The notes below the pieces were generated by a model. That model saw nothing but the letters and a program-made list of their open reading frames with translations. It was not told the DNA's origin and did not search any database. From JBAXBF01 sp034429745 (lineage in GTDB: Bacteria; Chloroflexota; Anaerolineae; Anaerolineales; DRKV01), in assembly GCA_034429745.1 (NCBI GenBank), contig DAOUFY010000021.1, forward strand, positions 1 through 24,684: a DNA stretch of 24,684 nucleotides, given 5' to 3'. The translations under genes and the position numbers were made by a program. Below, one piece after another: positions 6,807 to 15,026 of the stretch (position 1 is its first letter; each line of letters starts with the position of its first letter).

Positions 6807-9800
6807 CTATTGCGAGGTTTGAATTACTTCGGATATTAGTTCAGCTAACTGACTTACATGAGGTTCTTGAAACAATGTCTGATGGGTTCCACTCACCTCA
6901 TAGACTTCAACGTCAGCGGATACAATGTTTGCCCAACTTTCACGCGGATCTTCGGTCGCTTCCCATGGTTTGGGAGGAGGATTGTCTTTTGCAAGAAAAA
7001 GCGTTAAGGATACTGGAATAGAATAAAGCTGGAAATCGCTCATTGCCCGATAGAAAGCAAAATCCTTGTTTAACAAGAAGAAGGGCATTTTTTTCCCTGA
7101 TGCTTTGAAATATAGGTAAAGTGCGTTCCACAACCGCCAAAAAACAGCACGTTCGATGAGAGAATAGAGTTTAGAAAGCAGGTAAGGAAGCCGCTCTTTG
7201 AAGGGTAAGCTTTGCATTTTTTCGGTATGATATTGTGTCTTTTGCGCTATTAAGGAAAGATTTGTATTAGCAATGCCTAATTTATCAAGGACGATAGAGG
7301 GTGCTTGGGTATCAAAAATTAGAACTTTTTTCACAGTTTCATTTTGGCTAATGAGAAGCTGTGCTAAAGCTAAAGCTATATATCCACCAAAACAGAAACC
7401 CCCTAGCCAGTAAGGTCCTTTAGGTTGAATACTTTTTAATTCATCAAGGCAAGTTTGAGCCATCTCTAAGAAGGTTTTTTCGGGATTAATATGTGCATCC
7501 CACTCAAAAACGTGAAAGCGAAGCTTGTCTTCTAGGTCTGCAGCCAATCGAGCTAAATCCATCCCTCCTCCAATGCAAAAGAAAATTGGCTTGGAGTTGT
7601 CTGAAGGCATTAATTCCACCTGAGGAAGCTGACAGAGCACTTCGTCAATGCGTTTTTTGTCCTCTTCTTTTTTCAGAAGTTCAGCAGCAAGTTGAGAGAT
7701 TGTGCCGGCTTCAAGGAAAGTACGCAATGATAATATGATAGAAAAGAGTTGATTAATCCTTGAGATAATACGGGCGGCAGCTAGAGAATGCCCTCCCAAT
7801 GAAAAGAAGTGGACTTGAGGATCGCTTACCGTTGTGTTGAGTATTTCGCTCCAGATTTTTGCCAATTCTCTCTCCAATGGAGTAAAATAGGCAACTTCAC
7901 TACTCGTGATAGTGTGTGATGAATCCGGCAATGGAAGAGCGGAATAGGCTACTTTGCCATTAGGGGTAATAGGAATAGAAGAAATAGGGATGTAAGCATA
8001 CGGAAGCATATAATCGGGCAATGATTGGCTTAGGAAAGAACGTATCGCCAATGGGGTAAGCTCTGATGGTTTATCTGACACATAGTATGCCAAAATACGT
8101 TTTTCTTCCCCCTCGTCTTTTTGGATGGTTACTATTGCCTCTTTAATGGCTGGATGGCTTAATAATGCAGCTTGGATTTCTTCCAGTTCAATGCGGAAAC
8201 CATGGATTTTCACTTGCTGGTCTTTTCTGCCTAAGAAATCAATAACGCCGTTTGGAAGGTAACGAGCGCAATCGCCGCTTTTATAAAGTTTTGCATTTTT
8301 ATCTGGGCTGAAGGGATGGGGAATGAAGACTTCCTTGGTTAAGGCATCTCTTTTTAAATAACCCATTGCCAGCCCATCACCCCCAATATATATTTCGCCC
8401 ACTACGCCAACAGGCACTGGCTGCAAAAAAGTATCAAGGAGATACACTTGAGTGTTGCTAATGGGGTTGCCAATGGGAATGCTCTTTGCATTATCGGCTA
8501 CACTATCAATGGTATAGGTGGTTGTGAAAGTGGTATTTTCCGTTGGTCCATATCCATTGATGAGGAGCGGTGGTTTATAAGTATCACACAGCTTTTTCAC
8601 CCATTTTGGTGTTGCAGCTTCACCTCCAAAAAGAAGGGCGCGCAGAGATTTGTATATAGAAGCATCTTCTGCAACATGGTGGTTAAACAAGGCTGCTGTC
8701 TGCCAAAGAATGGTGATTTTTTCTCGAGCTAGAAATGCCCCAAGTTGGGCAGTATTGACTAATGTGTCATGATCAATGATGGTCAATTGTGCCCCATTCA
8801 GCAAGGCACCAAAAATTTCAAAGGTTATAGCATCAAAAGCGGGGTTAGATTCGCAGCCAATAATATCTTGCGGAGTGATGCTGAGATAATTGGTATTTAG
8901 AACCAAACGACTAATGCCGCGTTGGGGTATCAGTGTCCCTTTGGGTTCACCAGTGGAGCCCGAAGTGTACATGATGTATGCAAGATCATCTCCTTTAACG
9001 GATACCTGCGGAGTGTCAAAACGTTGATGTTGGTGCTTATATTCTTCCCAAATGTCTTCAAAAATGACAATTTCGATATCACTGAGTTGAGATAATTTGG
9101 AATTATGATGGTGCTGGGTGATCAGAAGCTTGGCTTGAGCATCTTTGAGTATGAATTCGGTTCTTTTGCTTGGATATTGAGGATCTAATGGCAAATATGC
9201 AGCCCCACTTTTTAATATTCCCAAGATAGTAGTAACAAATTGCCAACTGCGTTCTATGCTTACAGCAACAATATCTCCTTTTTCGACACCTTTTGAAATG
9301 AGCTTGTGAGCTATAAAGTTAGCTAGTTGATTTAATTGATCATAGGTTAAACTGGTCGCTTGATCTTTTATGGCTATTTTATTATTAAACTGCATGGCAG
9401 TATTTTCAAACAAAGCAGCAATGCCGGCTTCACGCGGATAAGTGCTCGTTGTATTGCTCCACTGATGAAGGATCACCTCCTTTTCCGCTTCTGTCATCAA
9501 TGGAAGACGATACACAGGGGTTTTAGGGTCTTCAAGGATTCCTTTAAGCAAGCAAAGCAAGATTTCAAACCATTTTTGGATTGTCTCTTTTTTAAAAAGG
9601 CTGGTATTGTAGGTAACTTCAAAACGATGGTTGCTCTGGAATTTTGTTAAATTAATGGATATTTCAAAGTTGTGGAAAGGGTTGGGGTTGATACACACCT
9701 CTGACGTTAATCCACTGAAATGGAGCGAGGACTCAGCGATAGATTGTTCTATGTTCAGTGTAATAGGGATAAGAGGTATTCGACTTGTATCGCGTGGAAT

Positions 9801-10811
9801 TTCAAGCGATTGGAGGATTTTTCCATAACCAACGAACTGAATATCGTATGCTTCTAGCAGGATCGAACGTCGTGCATCTACGTATTCGTCAAATGATTGT
9901 GTCGGGTTGATCCTTGTCGGTAGCGGGAGGAGGTTTACACAATGGCCAATTAATCCTTCCATCCCAAAGAATACTTGTCCGGCGAAAGGTACACCTAATG
10001 AGAATTGCTCTTGACTGCTGATGCGATAGAAGAGCACTTCAAAAGCTGCTAGAAGAAAAGTGGCTAGAGTGCAACCTAAGTTTGCAGCCGTTGATTGTAG
10101 CTTTGTTATAAGTTGCGCATCAATGGCTACATCCAGCCTGTCGGAAAAAAAACTGCGCATAGCTGGGCGATGATAATCCGTAGGCAGGTCTAAATCTTGA
10201 ATTCCTTCACTGAACCATTGCCTCCATTTCTCAAGGGCTGCTTCTGTTTCTGAAGATTGTGCTTGGCGATGCAGGGCCAGAGCGTATTCACTGAAATGTG
10301 GTGCTTCTTTCAGACAGCAAGGTTGTTGGTTGACTAAAGCTGAATATAGCTGAGAAAGCTCACGGAACAACACACCCCACGACCATCCGTCGCAGATAAT
10401 ATGATGTGCAATGAAGAGGATGATATGCTTCTGTTCATTCCAGCAGACTATTTTTACTCGTAGCAATAGTCCCTGTTCTAAGTTGAAAGGAGAGCTTGCT
10501 TCTTGGTGTAACAATTCGCTAAATTGCTGGTGTTTTTCTTCTTCAGCTAAGGGCATATAATCTAATACAGGGATTTCTATGGTTAGTTCCGGCAGAATAA
10601 AAAAGGATTCTCCGTGAGCATCAAAGATTAGACGCAGCGATTCATGGCGTTGAATGAGCTCATGTACAGCTTGCTTAAAAGCTTGGGAATTGAAAGCACC
10701 AGTTAATGAAAGAGAAAAACTTTCATTATATGAACACGCTGCTTCACTGCTAAGTTGATGTGAAAGCCAAATTTCTCGTTGGGATTCAGTAATAGGAAAA
10801 GGCATAAACAA
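6807..10811 (-). CDS. Single-module non-ribosomal peptide synthetase (C-A-PCP-TE)
   Basis: A 1334-residue synthetase. The condensation domain (about 5-430) has an intact HHIICDG (136-142). The adenylation domain (about 450-960) has YTSGSTGEPKG, NGYGPTE, LYKSGD and lysine K953 in PNGK. The carrier domain has FFSLGGHS with the phosphopantetheine serine S1009. The thioesterase domain (about 1075-1334) has GFCFG with cysteine C1140 where most have serine, plus H1310. By hand alignment to GrsA the specificity residues read D660 A661 F664 A707 L727 G729 G753 T761 F762 K953, suggesting a hydrophobic amino acid. The leading C domain needs an acyl or peptidyl donor from another protein. The start is TTG 10811 (GGGAGG, 5-nt spacer) or ATG 10805 (11-nt spacer). 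It follows the HD-GYP gene by 54 nt. No phosphopantetheinyl transferase or exporter is in view. Confidence 0.95.
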   Translation of the reverse strand: MFMPFPITESQREIWLSHQLSSEAACSYNESFSLSLTGAFNSQAFKQAVHELIQRHESLRLIFDAHGESFFILPELTIEIPVLDYMPLAEEEKHQQFSELLHQEASSPFNLEQGLLLRVKIVCWNEQKHIILFIAHHIICDGWSWGVLFRELSQLYSALVNQQPCCLKEAPHFSEYALALHRQAQSSETEAALEKWRQWFSEGIQDLDLPTDYHRPAMRSFFSDRLDVAIDAQLITKLQSTAANLGCTLATFLLAAFEVLFYRISSQEQFSLGVPFAGQVFFGMEGLIGHCVNLLPLPTRINPTQSFDEYVDARRSILLEAYDIQFVGYGKILQSLEIPRDTSRIPLIPITLNIEQSIAESSLHFSGLTSEVCINPNPFHNFEISINLTKFQSNHRFEVTYNTSLFKKETIQKWFEILLCLLKGILEDPKTPVYRLPLMTEAEKEVILHQWSNTTSTYPREAGIAALFENTAMQFNNKIAIKDQATSLTYDQLNQLANFIAHKLISKGVEKGDIVAVSIERSWQFVTTILGILKSGAAYLPLDPQYPSKRTEFILKDAQAKLLITQHHHNSKLSQLSDIEIVIFEDIWEEYKHQHQRFDTPQVSVKGDDLAYIMYTSGSTGEPKGTLIPQRGISRLVLNTNYLSITPQDIIGCESNPAFDAITFEIFGALLNGAQLTIIDHDTLVNTAQLGAFLAREKITILWQTAALFNHHVAEDASIYKSLRALLFGGEAATPKWVKKLCDTYKPPLLINGYGPTENTTFTTTYTIDSVADNAKSIPIGNPISNTQVYLLDTFLQPVPVGVVGEIYIGGDGLAMGYLKRDALTKEVFIPHPFSPDKNAKLYKSGDCARYLPNGVIDFLGRKDQQVKIHGFRIELEEIQAALLSHPAIKEAIVTIQKDEGEEKRILAYYVSDKPSELTPLAIRSFLSQSLPDYMLPYAYIPISSIPITPNGKVAYSALPLPDSSHTITSSEVAYFTPLERELAKIWSEILNTTVSDPQVHFFSLGGHSLAAARIISRINQLFSIILSLRTFLEAGTISQLAAELLKKEEDKKRIDEVLCQLPQVELMPSDNSKPIFFCIGGGMDLARLAADLEDKLRFHVFEWDAHINPEKTFLEMAQTCLDELKSIQPKGPYWLGGFCFGGYIALALAQLLISQNETVKKVLIFDTQAPSIVLDKLGIANTNLSLIAQKTQYHTEKMQSLPFKERLPYLLSKLYSLIERAVFWRLWNALYLYFKASGKKMPFFLLNKDFAFYRAMSDFQLYSIPVSLTLFLAKDNPPPKPWEATEDPRESWANIVSADVEVYEVSGTHQTLFQEPHVSQLAELISEVIQTSQ

Positions 10812-10865
10812 TTAAACCTCCCGCTTTTGCCTTTAGAGTTATATTAAAGCAATGAAGATTGTTAT

Positions 10866-13352
10866 TTACTCGAGCGCGTAAGAAGCGGCATTATCTTCTT
10901 CTTCGCGAATCATTTCGACAAATGCAGCTACAATGTCAGGGTCAAAGTGTTTTCCACTTTGCTTGATGATGTAGTCCAGTGTTTCTTGAGGGGACCAAGC
11001 CGGGCGATAAGGGCGATCGGAGGTAAGGGCATCCCAAACATCAACAATAGCGAAAATACGCGCGGAAAGAGGGATTTGTTTTTCTTTTAAGCCGCGTGGG
11101 TAGCCGCTGCCGTCCCAACGTTCATGATGACAATAGGGAATATCTATGGCTAGGCGCAAGTATTCGATAGGTGAAAGCATTTCATAAGCATAAATAGGGT
11201 GCATGCGCATGATCTTCCATTCTTCATCCGTAAGGGCAGCCGGCTTGCGCAAAATGTGATCCGGGACACCAATTTTCCCAATATCATGCAGGAGAGCGCC
11301 GCGCTTGATGTGAATCAATGCTTCTGGATCAACATCAAGCCTGCGGGCAAGCTTGAGGCATAATTCTACTACGCGCAAAGAGTGCCCTTCGGTTTCGTTG
11401 TCGCGTAGGTCTAAAGCGCGTACCCATCCTTCTAGAGTAGCTTCATAAGCTTGTGTGAGTTGATAATTTGAACGAACTTGATTGGCGAAAAGCGTAGCGT
11501 TATCAAAAGCGATGGCCGCTTGGGTAGCTAAAGCTTCTAAGAAATCGTACCAGCTGGGATCTTCAATGGCCGAAGTGCGTCTAAAGATTTCTAAAACACC
11601 CAGGGTTTGCCCTTTGGCAATAATTGGTATGGCGAAGTAACTGAGAAATTTTTCCTCATGAATAAGAGAAGTTCTTAAAAAAGGCGGGTTGGCAATTCGC
11701 AAGTCTGGAAGGTAAATGATCTTTTGTTCTATTATAGCTCGGCTGATATAGCCATCTCCATAACGCAGCTTGTCTCGTTGGATAGCTTTTGTACGGAAAC
11801 CAAGGCCGGCAATAAAAGTGAGCTCCTGTAAGCCGGGATGAAATTGCCAAAAGGCAGCTGCATCAACATTTAGATATCCAACCAATTGCTCAAGCACTTT
11901 ATTGAGACTTAAGCGCAAGTCAAGGCTGGCGTTAATAGCTTGATCAATAGAACGCAAAGCTTGGGTTTGGAGGAGCTGCTTAACAGTATCCTCGTATAAG
12001 TCAAGGTTGTATAGAGCATTGGCGGCTATATCCCCAATAGCGCTAAGCAGACGCAGATCACTGTAATTGAAAGATGGGTCTCGACCAACTATTAGAACAC
12101 CCAACAGCTGATCTTGAGCGATTAATGGTACAGCTGCGATGGAGTGAAGCTGAAAAAGTTGTTCCTCGGGATAAAATACATGGGATTGATGCTCGTTTTT
12201 AATCAGAGGTTTTCGGGAGGAAATGACCTGTGGAGGTATTCCAGACTGACTTGTTAATCTGCTGCCATTCAGCTCTTCCCATACTCCTGTGGCGAGATCA
12301 ATTGTCATATCTTGAGTGCTTGATTTTTCCACCATAACTAAAGCAGCACCTTCAGCGTCGGTAATTTGTGTAGCATTATCCAACACAATTGGCAATACTT
12401 CGGTGTAGGTTTGGGCTGTTCGCAGAGCGGTAGCCATCGCGGCTATTCCACCTAGTTCGCGTTCACGTTGATTGCGACTAGTTATGTCAATAAATGTGTG
12501 TATGAGATATTGGTGTTGACCGATATCAAACTGTTCAATACTATGCAGTACTTCAATAATTTTCCCGGAGCTATGGCGCAATTTTGATTCACGGAGGATA
12601 CCTTTTTCATTGTCTGTATCTTTGGCAGATATTTGGTAAAATTCCAACTCATCGAGAAAAATGCTAAAATCAATTGGTGATTTCCCCAATAATTCTTCGC
12701 GTGAGTAACCGGTGAGGAGAACAAAGCTTTCATTGACATCAATATAGCGGTAGTCATCGCGTGAAAGAATAGCAATTGCTGATGGGTTATTTTGAAATGC
12801 TTTAAAGAATTGCTCTTGAGAGTGACGCAAGGCTTCTTCAATTTTCTGGCGCTCTGCAATTTCATGCTGCAAGGCAGAGTTGGCGCGAACAAGTTCTGCA
12901 GTACGTTCTAAGATGCGTTTTTCAAGTTCTTCGTTGGCTTGGCGAATCTTTTCTTCAATTTGCTTTCGCTCGATGGCGTAACGGATAGCCTGTCTTAAGG
13001 TGGTGCTGTTAAACTCGCCTTTGATTAAGTAATCCTGGGCACCGCTCTGGACAGCCTGTATGGCTATGTTTTGATCATTTAACCCACTTGTGATGAGCAC
13101 TGGTAAGTGTGGAAAGGTCGCAAAGAGTTGTTGGTGCGAGGATAACCCTTGTGTGTCCGGCAAATTTAGATCGAGCAGAACCACATCAACATTATTATTT
13201 TTTTGAAGGTACGACATGCCTTCATTGAAACGGCTGATATGAGTGATTTTGATGGATTGATCAGAGATTTCACTCAGCATCTTCTGAATGAAAAAAGCAT
13301 CTTCTTCATTATCCTCAATTAAAAGAACTTGCAATAGTTCCATCATGATCAC
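10866..13352 (-). CDS. Response regulator with PAS, two GAF and HD-GYP domains (c-di-GMP phosphodiesterase)
   Basis: An 828-residue cytosolic signalling protein. The receiver (about 7-125) has phospho-acceptor D61 and ends QDYLIKGE. A coiled coil follows (130-180), then PAS (about 178-295), GAF1 (about 305-455), GAF2 (about 470-620) and HD-GYP (about 640-815). The catalytic signatures are complete: LLHDIGK with H689/D690 and HHERWDGSGYP (742-752), so it should hydrolyse c-di-GMP, as in RpfG-type regulators. GTG 13352 overlaps the TGA of the preceding response regulator gene (GTGA). ATG 13346 or 13343 would give a more usual N-terminus and are alternatives. The receiver closely resembles that of the receiver-kinase two genes upstream. 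Confidence 0.93.
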   Translation of the reverse strand: MIMMELLQVLLIEDNEEDAFFIQKMLSEISDQSIKITHISRFNEGMSYLQKNNNVDVVLLDLNLPDTQGLSSHQQLFATFPHLPVLITSGLNDQNIAIQAVQSGAQDYLIKGEFNSTTLRQAIRYAIERKQIEEKIRQANEELEKRILERTAELVRANSALQHEIAERQKIEEALRHSQEQFFKAFQNNPSAIAILSRDDYRYIDVNESFVLLTGYSREELLGKSPIDFSIFLDELEFYQISAKDTDNEKGILRESKLRHSSGKIIEVLHSIEQFDIGQHQYLIHTFIDITSRNQRERELGGIAAMATALRTAQTYTEVLPIVLDNATQITDAEGAALVMVEKSSTQDMTIDLATGVWEELNGSRLTSQSGIPPQVISSRKPLIKNEHQSHVFYPEEQLFQLHSIAAVPLIAQDQLLGVLIVGRDPSFNYSDLRLLSAIGDIAANALYNLDLYEDTVKQLLQTQALRSIDQAINASLDLRLSLNKVLEQLVGYLNVDAAAFWQFHPGLQELTFIAGLGFRTKAIQRDKLRYGDGYISRAIIEQKIIYLPDLRIANPPFLRTSLIHEEKFLSYFAIPIIAKGQTLGVLEIFRRTSAIEDPSWYDFLEALATQAAIAFDNATLFANQVRSNYQLTQAYEATLEGWVRALDLRDNETEGHSLRVVELCLKLARRLDVDPEALIHIKRGALLHDIGKIGVPDHILRKPAALTDEEWKIMRMHPIYAYEMLSPIEYLRLAIDIPYCHHERWDGSGYPRGLKEKQIPLSARIFAIVDVWDALTSDRPYRPAWSPQETLDYIIKQSGKHFDPDIVAAFVEMIREEEDNAASYALE

Positions 13353-13786
13353 TCTTGCGGTAACTGAACATTAGAAAACCAAAAAGCATCTAGGGAATGA
13401 ATGACTTGAACAAACCCATTATAGTCCATGGGTTTTGTAAGATAGCAATTAGCTCCAAGAGCGTAACTTTTTAAGATATCCTTATCTAAAGCTGAAGTGC
13501 TTAAAATGATTACAGGAATGGATTTTAAGTAAGGGTCTTGTTTGACGACATTGAGCACTTCAAAGCCATGTTTTCTAGGCAGGTTAAGGTCAAGCAAGAT
13601 AAGATGGGGCTTGGTGGAGTTTTCAAAGGGCGGCTGCTGCCGTAAGTATTGTATGGCTTGTTCTCCATCTGTTAGTGTTTGAATGTGAAGAGGGTATTTT
13701 GACTCTTGCAGCAGCTCAAGAGCTAAATCAATGTCACCTTGATCATCATCTACAATTAATAACTCGATGGGGGGTCCTAATCTCAC
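13349..13786 (-). CDS. Single-domain response regulator (Rcp1/CheY-like)
   Basis: A 145-residue stand-alone receiver. The acidic pocket is VDDDQGD near residue 12, the phospho-acceptor is D66 in LILLDLNLPRKHG, the switch Ser/Thr is in ILSTS, and the lysine is K118 in YLTKPMD. The RKxGxEVL pattern and short length match Rcp1-type regulators that partner with phytochrome-like or other kinases. With no output domain it probably relays phosphate or docks on a partner. GTG 13786 is the start, with AAGGAG 11 nt upstream, a rather long spacing. It follows the receiver-kinase gene by 40 nt and overlaps the HD-GYP gene by 4 bases, implying translational coupling. Confidence 0.92.
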   Translation of the reverse strand: MRLGPPIELLIVDDDQGDIDLALELLQESKYPLHIQTLTDGEQAIQYLRQQPPFENSTKPHLILLDLNLPRKHGFEVLNVVKQDPYLKSIPVIILSTSALDKDILKSYALGANCYLTKPMDYNGFVQVIHSLDAFWFSNVQLPQE

Positions 13787-13826
13787 GTTGCTTGTTTCTC
13801 CTTACTAAAAATATTATAAGAATTTT

Positions 13827-15011
13827 TCAATCAAATCTCCCTAAATAGGATGTGTTGCCTTCGGTTTGTGGGGTAGTATCAATGTTCTTTTTTGATCCGT
13901 TTGTTGAAGGTTTGGAAGGTAAAGTGATCGTGAACGTTGTTCCGACACCTTCTTGGCTTTCTACATCAATTGCGCCCCCATGAGCGCGTACGATGCCTAA
14001 CACGATGGATAGTCCTAATCCTGTTCCTTGCCCAATCGGCTTGGTGGTGAAAAAAGGATCAAAAATACTTCTTAGCTGATGAGGTGGAATACCCTTTCCA
14101 TTGTCTTTTACTTGGAGGATATGTTTTTTATTCTGATCATCATAAAGAGTGGATATAGTTATTTCTCCCCCTGAGGGCAATGCGTCGCGCGCATTGGTAA
14201 GCAGGTTAAGGATTACTTGAGTGATTTTGTTGCGATCGCAAAGCAAAGGAGGCATAAGCGGTGATAATAGTGTATGAACGGTGATGTTTGCCCAACTTAA
14301 AAGTTGATGTTCAATTAAGAGCAGAGAATCCTTGACAATTTCATTGAGATCATGATCGTGCATTTCGTCAACCGTTGCGCGAGCATAGGTGAGCAAGGAG
14401 CGGACAATATCAGCCACTCGCCAGCTGTTACGGTTGATAGTTTCGAGGTTACGGATGACTTGCTCAGAATCTATTGTGTTGCTGCGCAATTTGCGAATGA
14501 GACTTTCGCTAATTCCAGTAATAACTTGCAGGGGGGAGTTAATTTCATGGGCAATGCCGGCAGCTAATGTGCCTAAACTAGCCAATTTTTGGGAATCGCG
14601 CAATGCTTTTTCGGCTTTTTTGCGCTCAATTGCATAAATCAGCGAACGGCTTAAGCTTTGGCTGTTGATCTCGCCTTTGATCAAGTAATCTTGGGCACCA
14701 CTTTGCATGGCTTGAGAGATAACCTTTTCGTTAGCCAACCCACTTAAGACGACAATAGGCAACTCAGGGTAGGAGTCATGAAGCCTGATAAAAGCTTCTA
14801 AGCCTTGCGCATCTGGAAGGGTAAGATCAAGCAAGACGGCATCACAATTATCAGTGGCGAGAGTGTCTAGAGCTTCGTTTATCTTTTTTGCCCATTTTAC
14901 CTGAAATGTAATCCGATCAACTTCATCAAACATCAAGTTAATGAGTTCAGCATCGCCTTGATCATCCTCGATAAGCAATACTCTGATGGTTTGGGGTTCA
15001 AATGGAAGCAT
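13827..15011 (-). CDS. Receiver-histidine kinase (N-terminal receiver, no sensor domain)
   Basis: A 394-residue protein with an N-terminal receiver (phospho-acceptor D62, ending QDYLIKGE) joined directly to a kinase. The H-box is AAGIAHEINSPLQ with H155, the N-box has NLLTNARDAL with N273, G1 is DNGKGI (303-308), the F-box is FDPFFTTK and G2 is GTGLGLSI (329-336). All are intact, so ATP binding and autophosphorylation are expected. There are no membrane segments and no separate sensor, so its input is probably phosphorylation of the receiver by another kinase, placing it mid-relay. It lies 15 nt after the GGDEF-EAL gene and 40 nt before the single-domain regulator. ATG 15011 has an AAAGG about 12 nt upstream. 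Confidence 0.93.
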   Translation of the reverse strand: MLPFEPQTIRVLLIEDDQGDAELINLMFDEVDRITFQVKWAKKINEALDTLATDNCDAVLLDLTLPDAQGLEAFIRLHDSYPELPIVVLSGLANEKVISQAMQSGAQDYLIKGEINSQSLSRSLIYAIERKKAEKALRDSQKLASLGTLAAGIAHEINSPLQVITGISESLIRKLRSNTIDSEQVIRNLETINRNSWRVADIVRSLLTYARATVDEMHDHDLNEIVKDSLLLIEHQLLSWANITVHTLLSPLMPPLLCDRNKITQVILNLLTNARDALPSGGEITISTLYDDQNKKHILQVKDNGKGIPPHQLRSIFDPFFTTKPIGQGTGLGLSIVLGIVRAHGGAIDVESQEGVGTTFTITLPSKPSTNGSKKNIDTTPQTEGNTSYLGRFD

Positions 15012-15026
15012 GAAAATAGTTTACCT

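Noticed and set aside
12482..12892. Minus-strand frame of 136 codons within the HD-GYP gene
   Set aside because: Out of frame with the PAS region, which has good domain motifs. It has no independent start signal.
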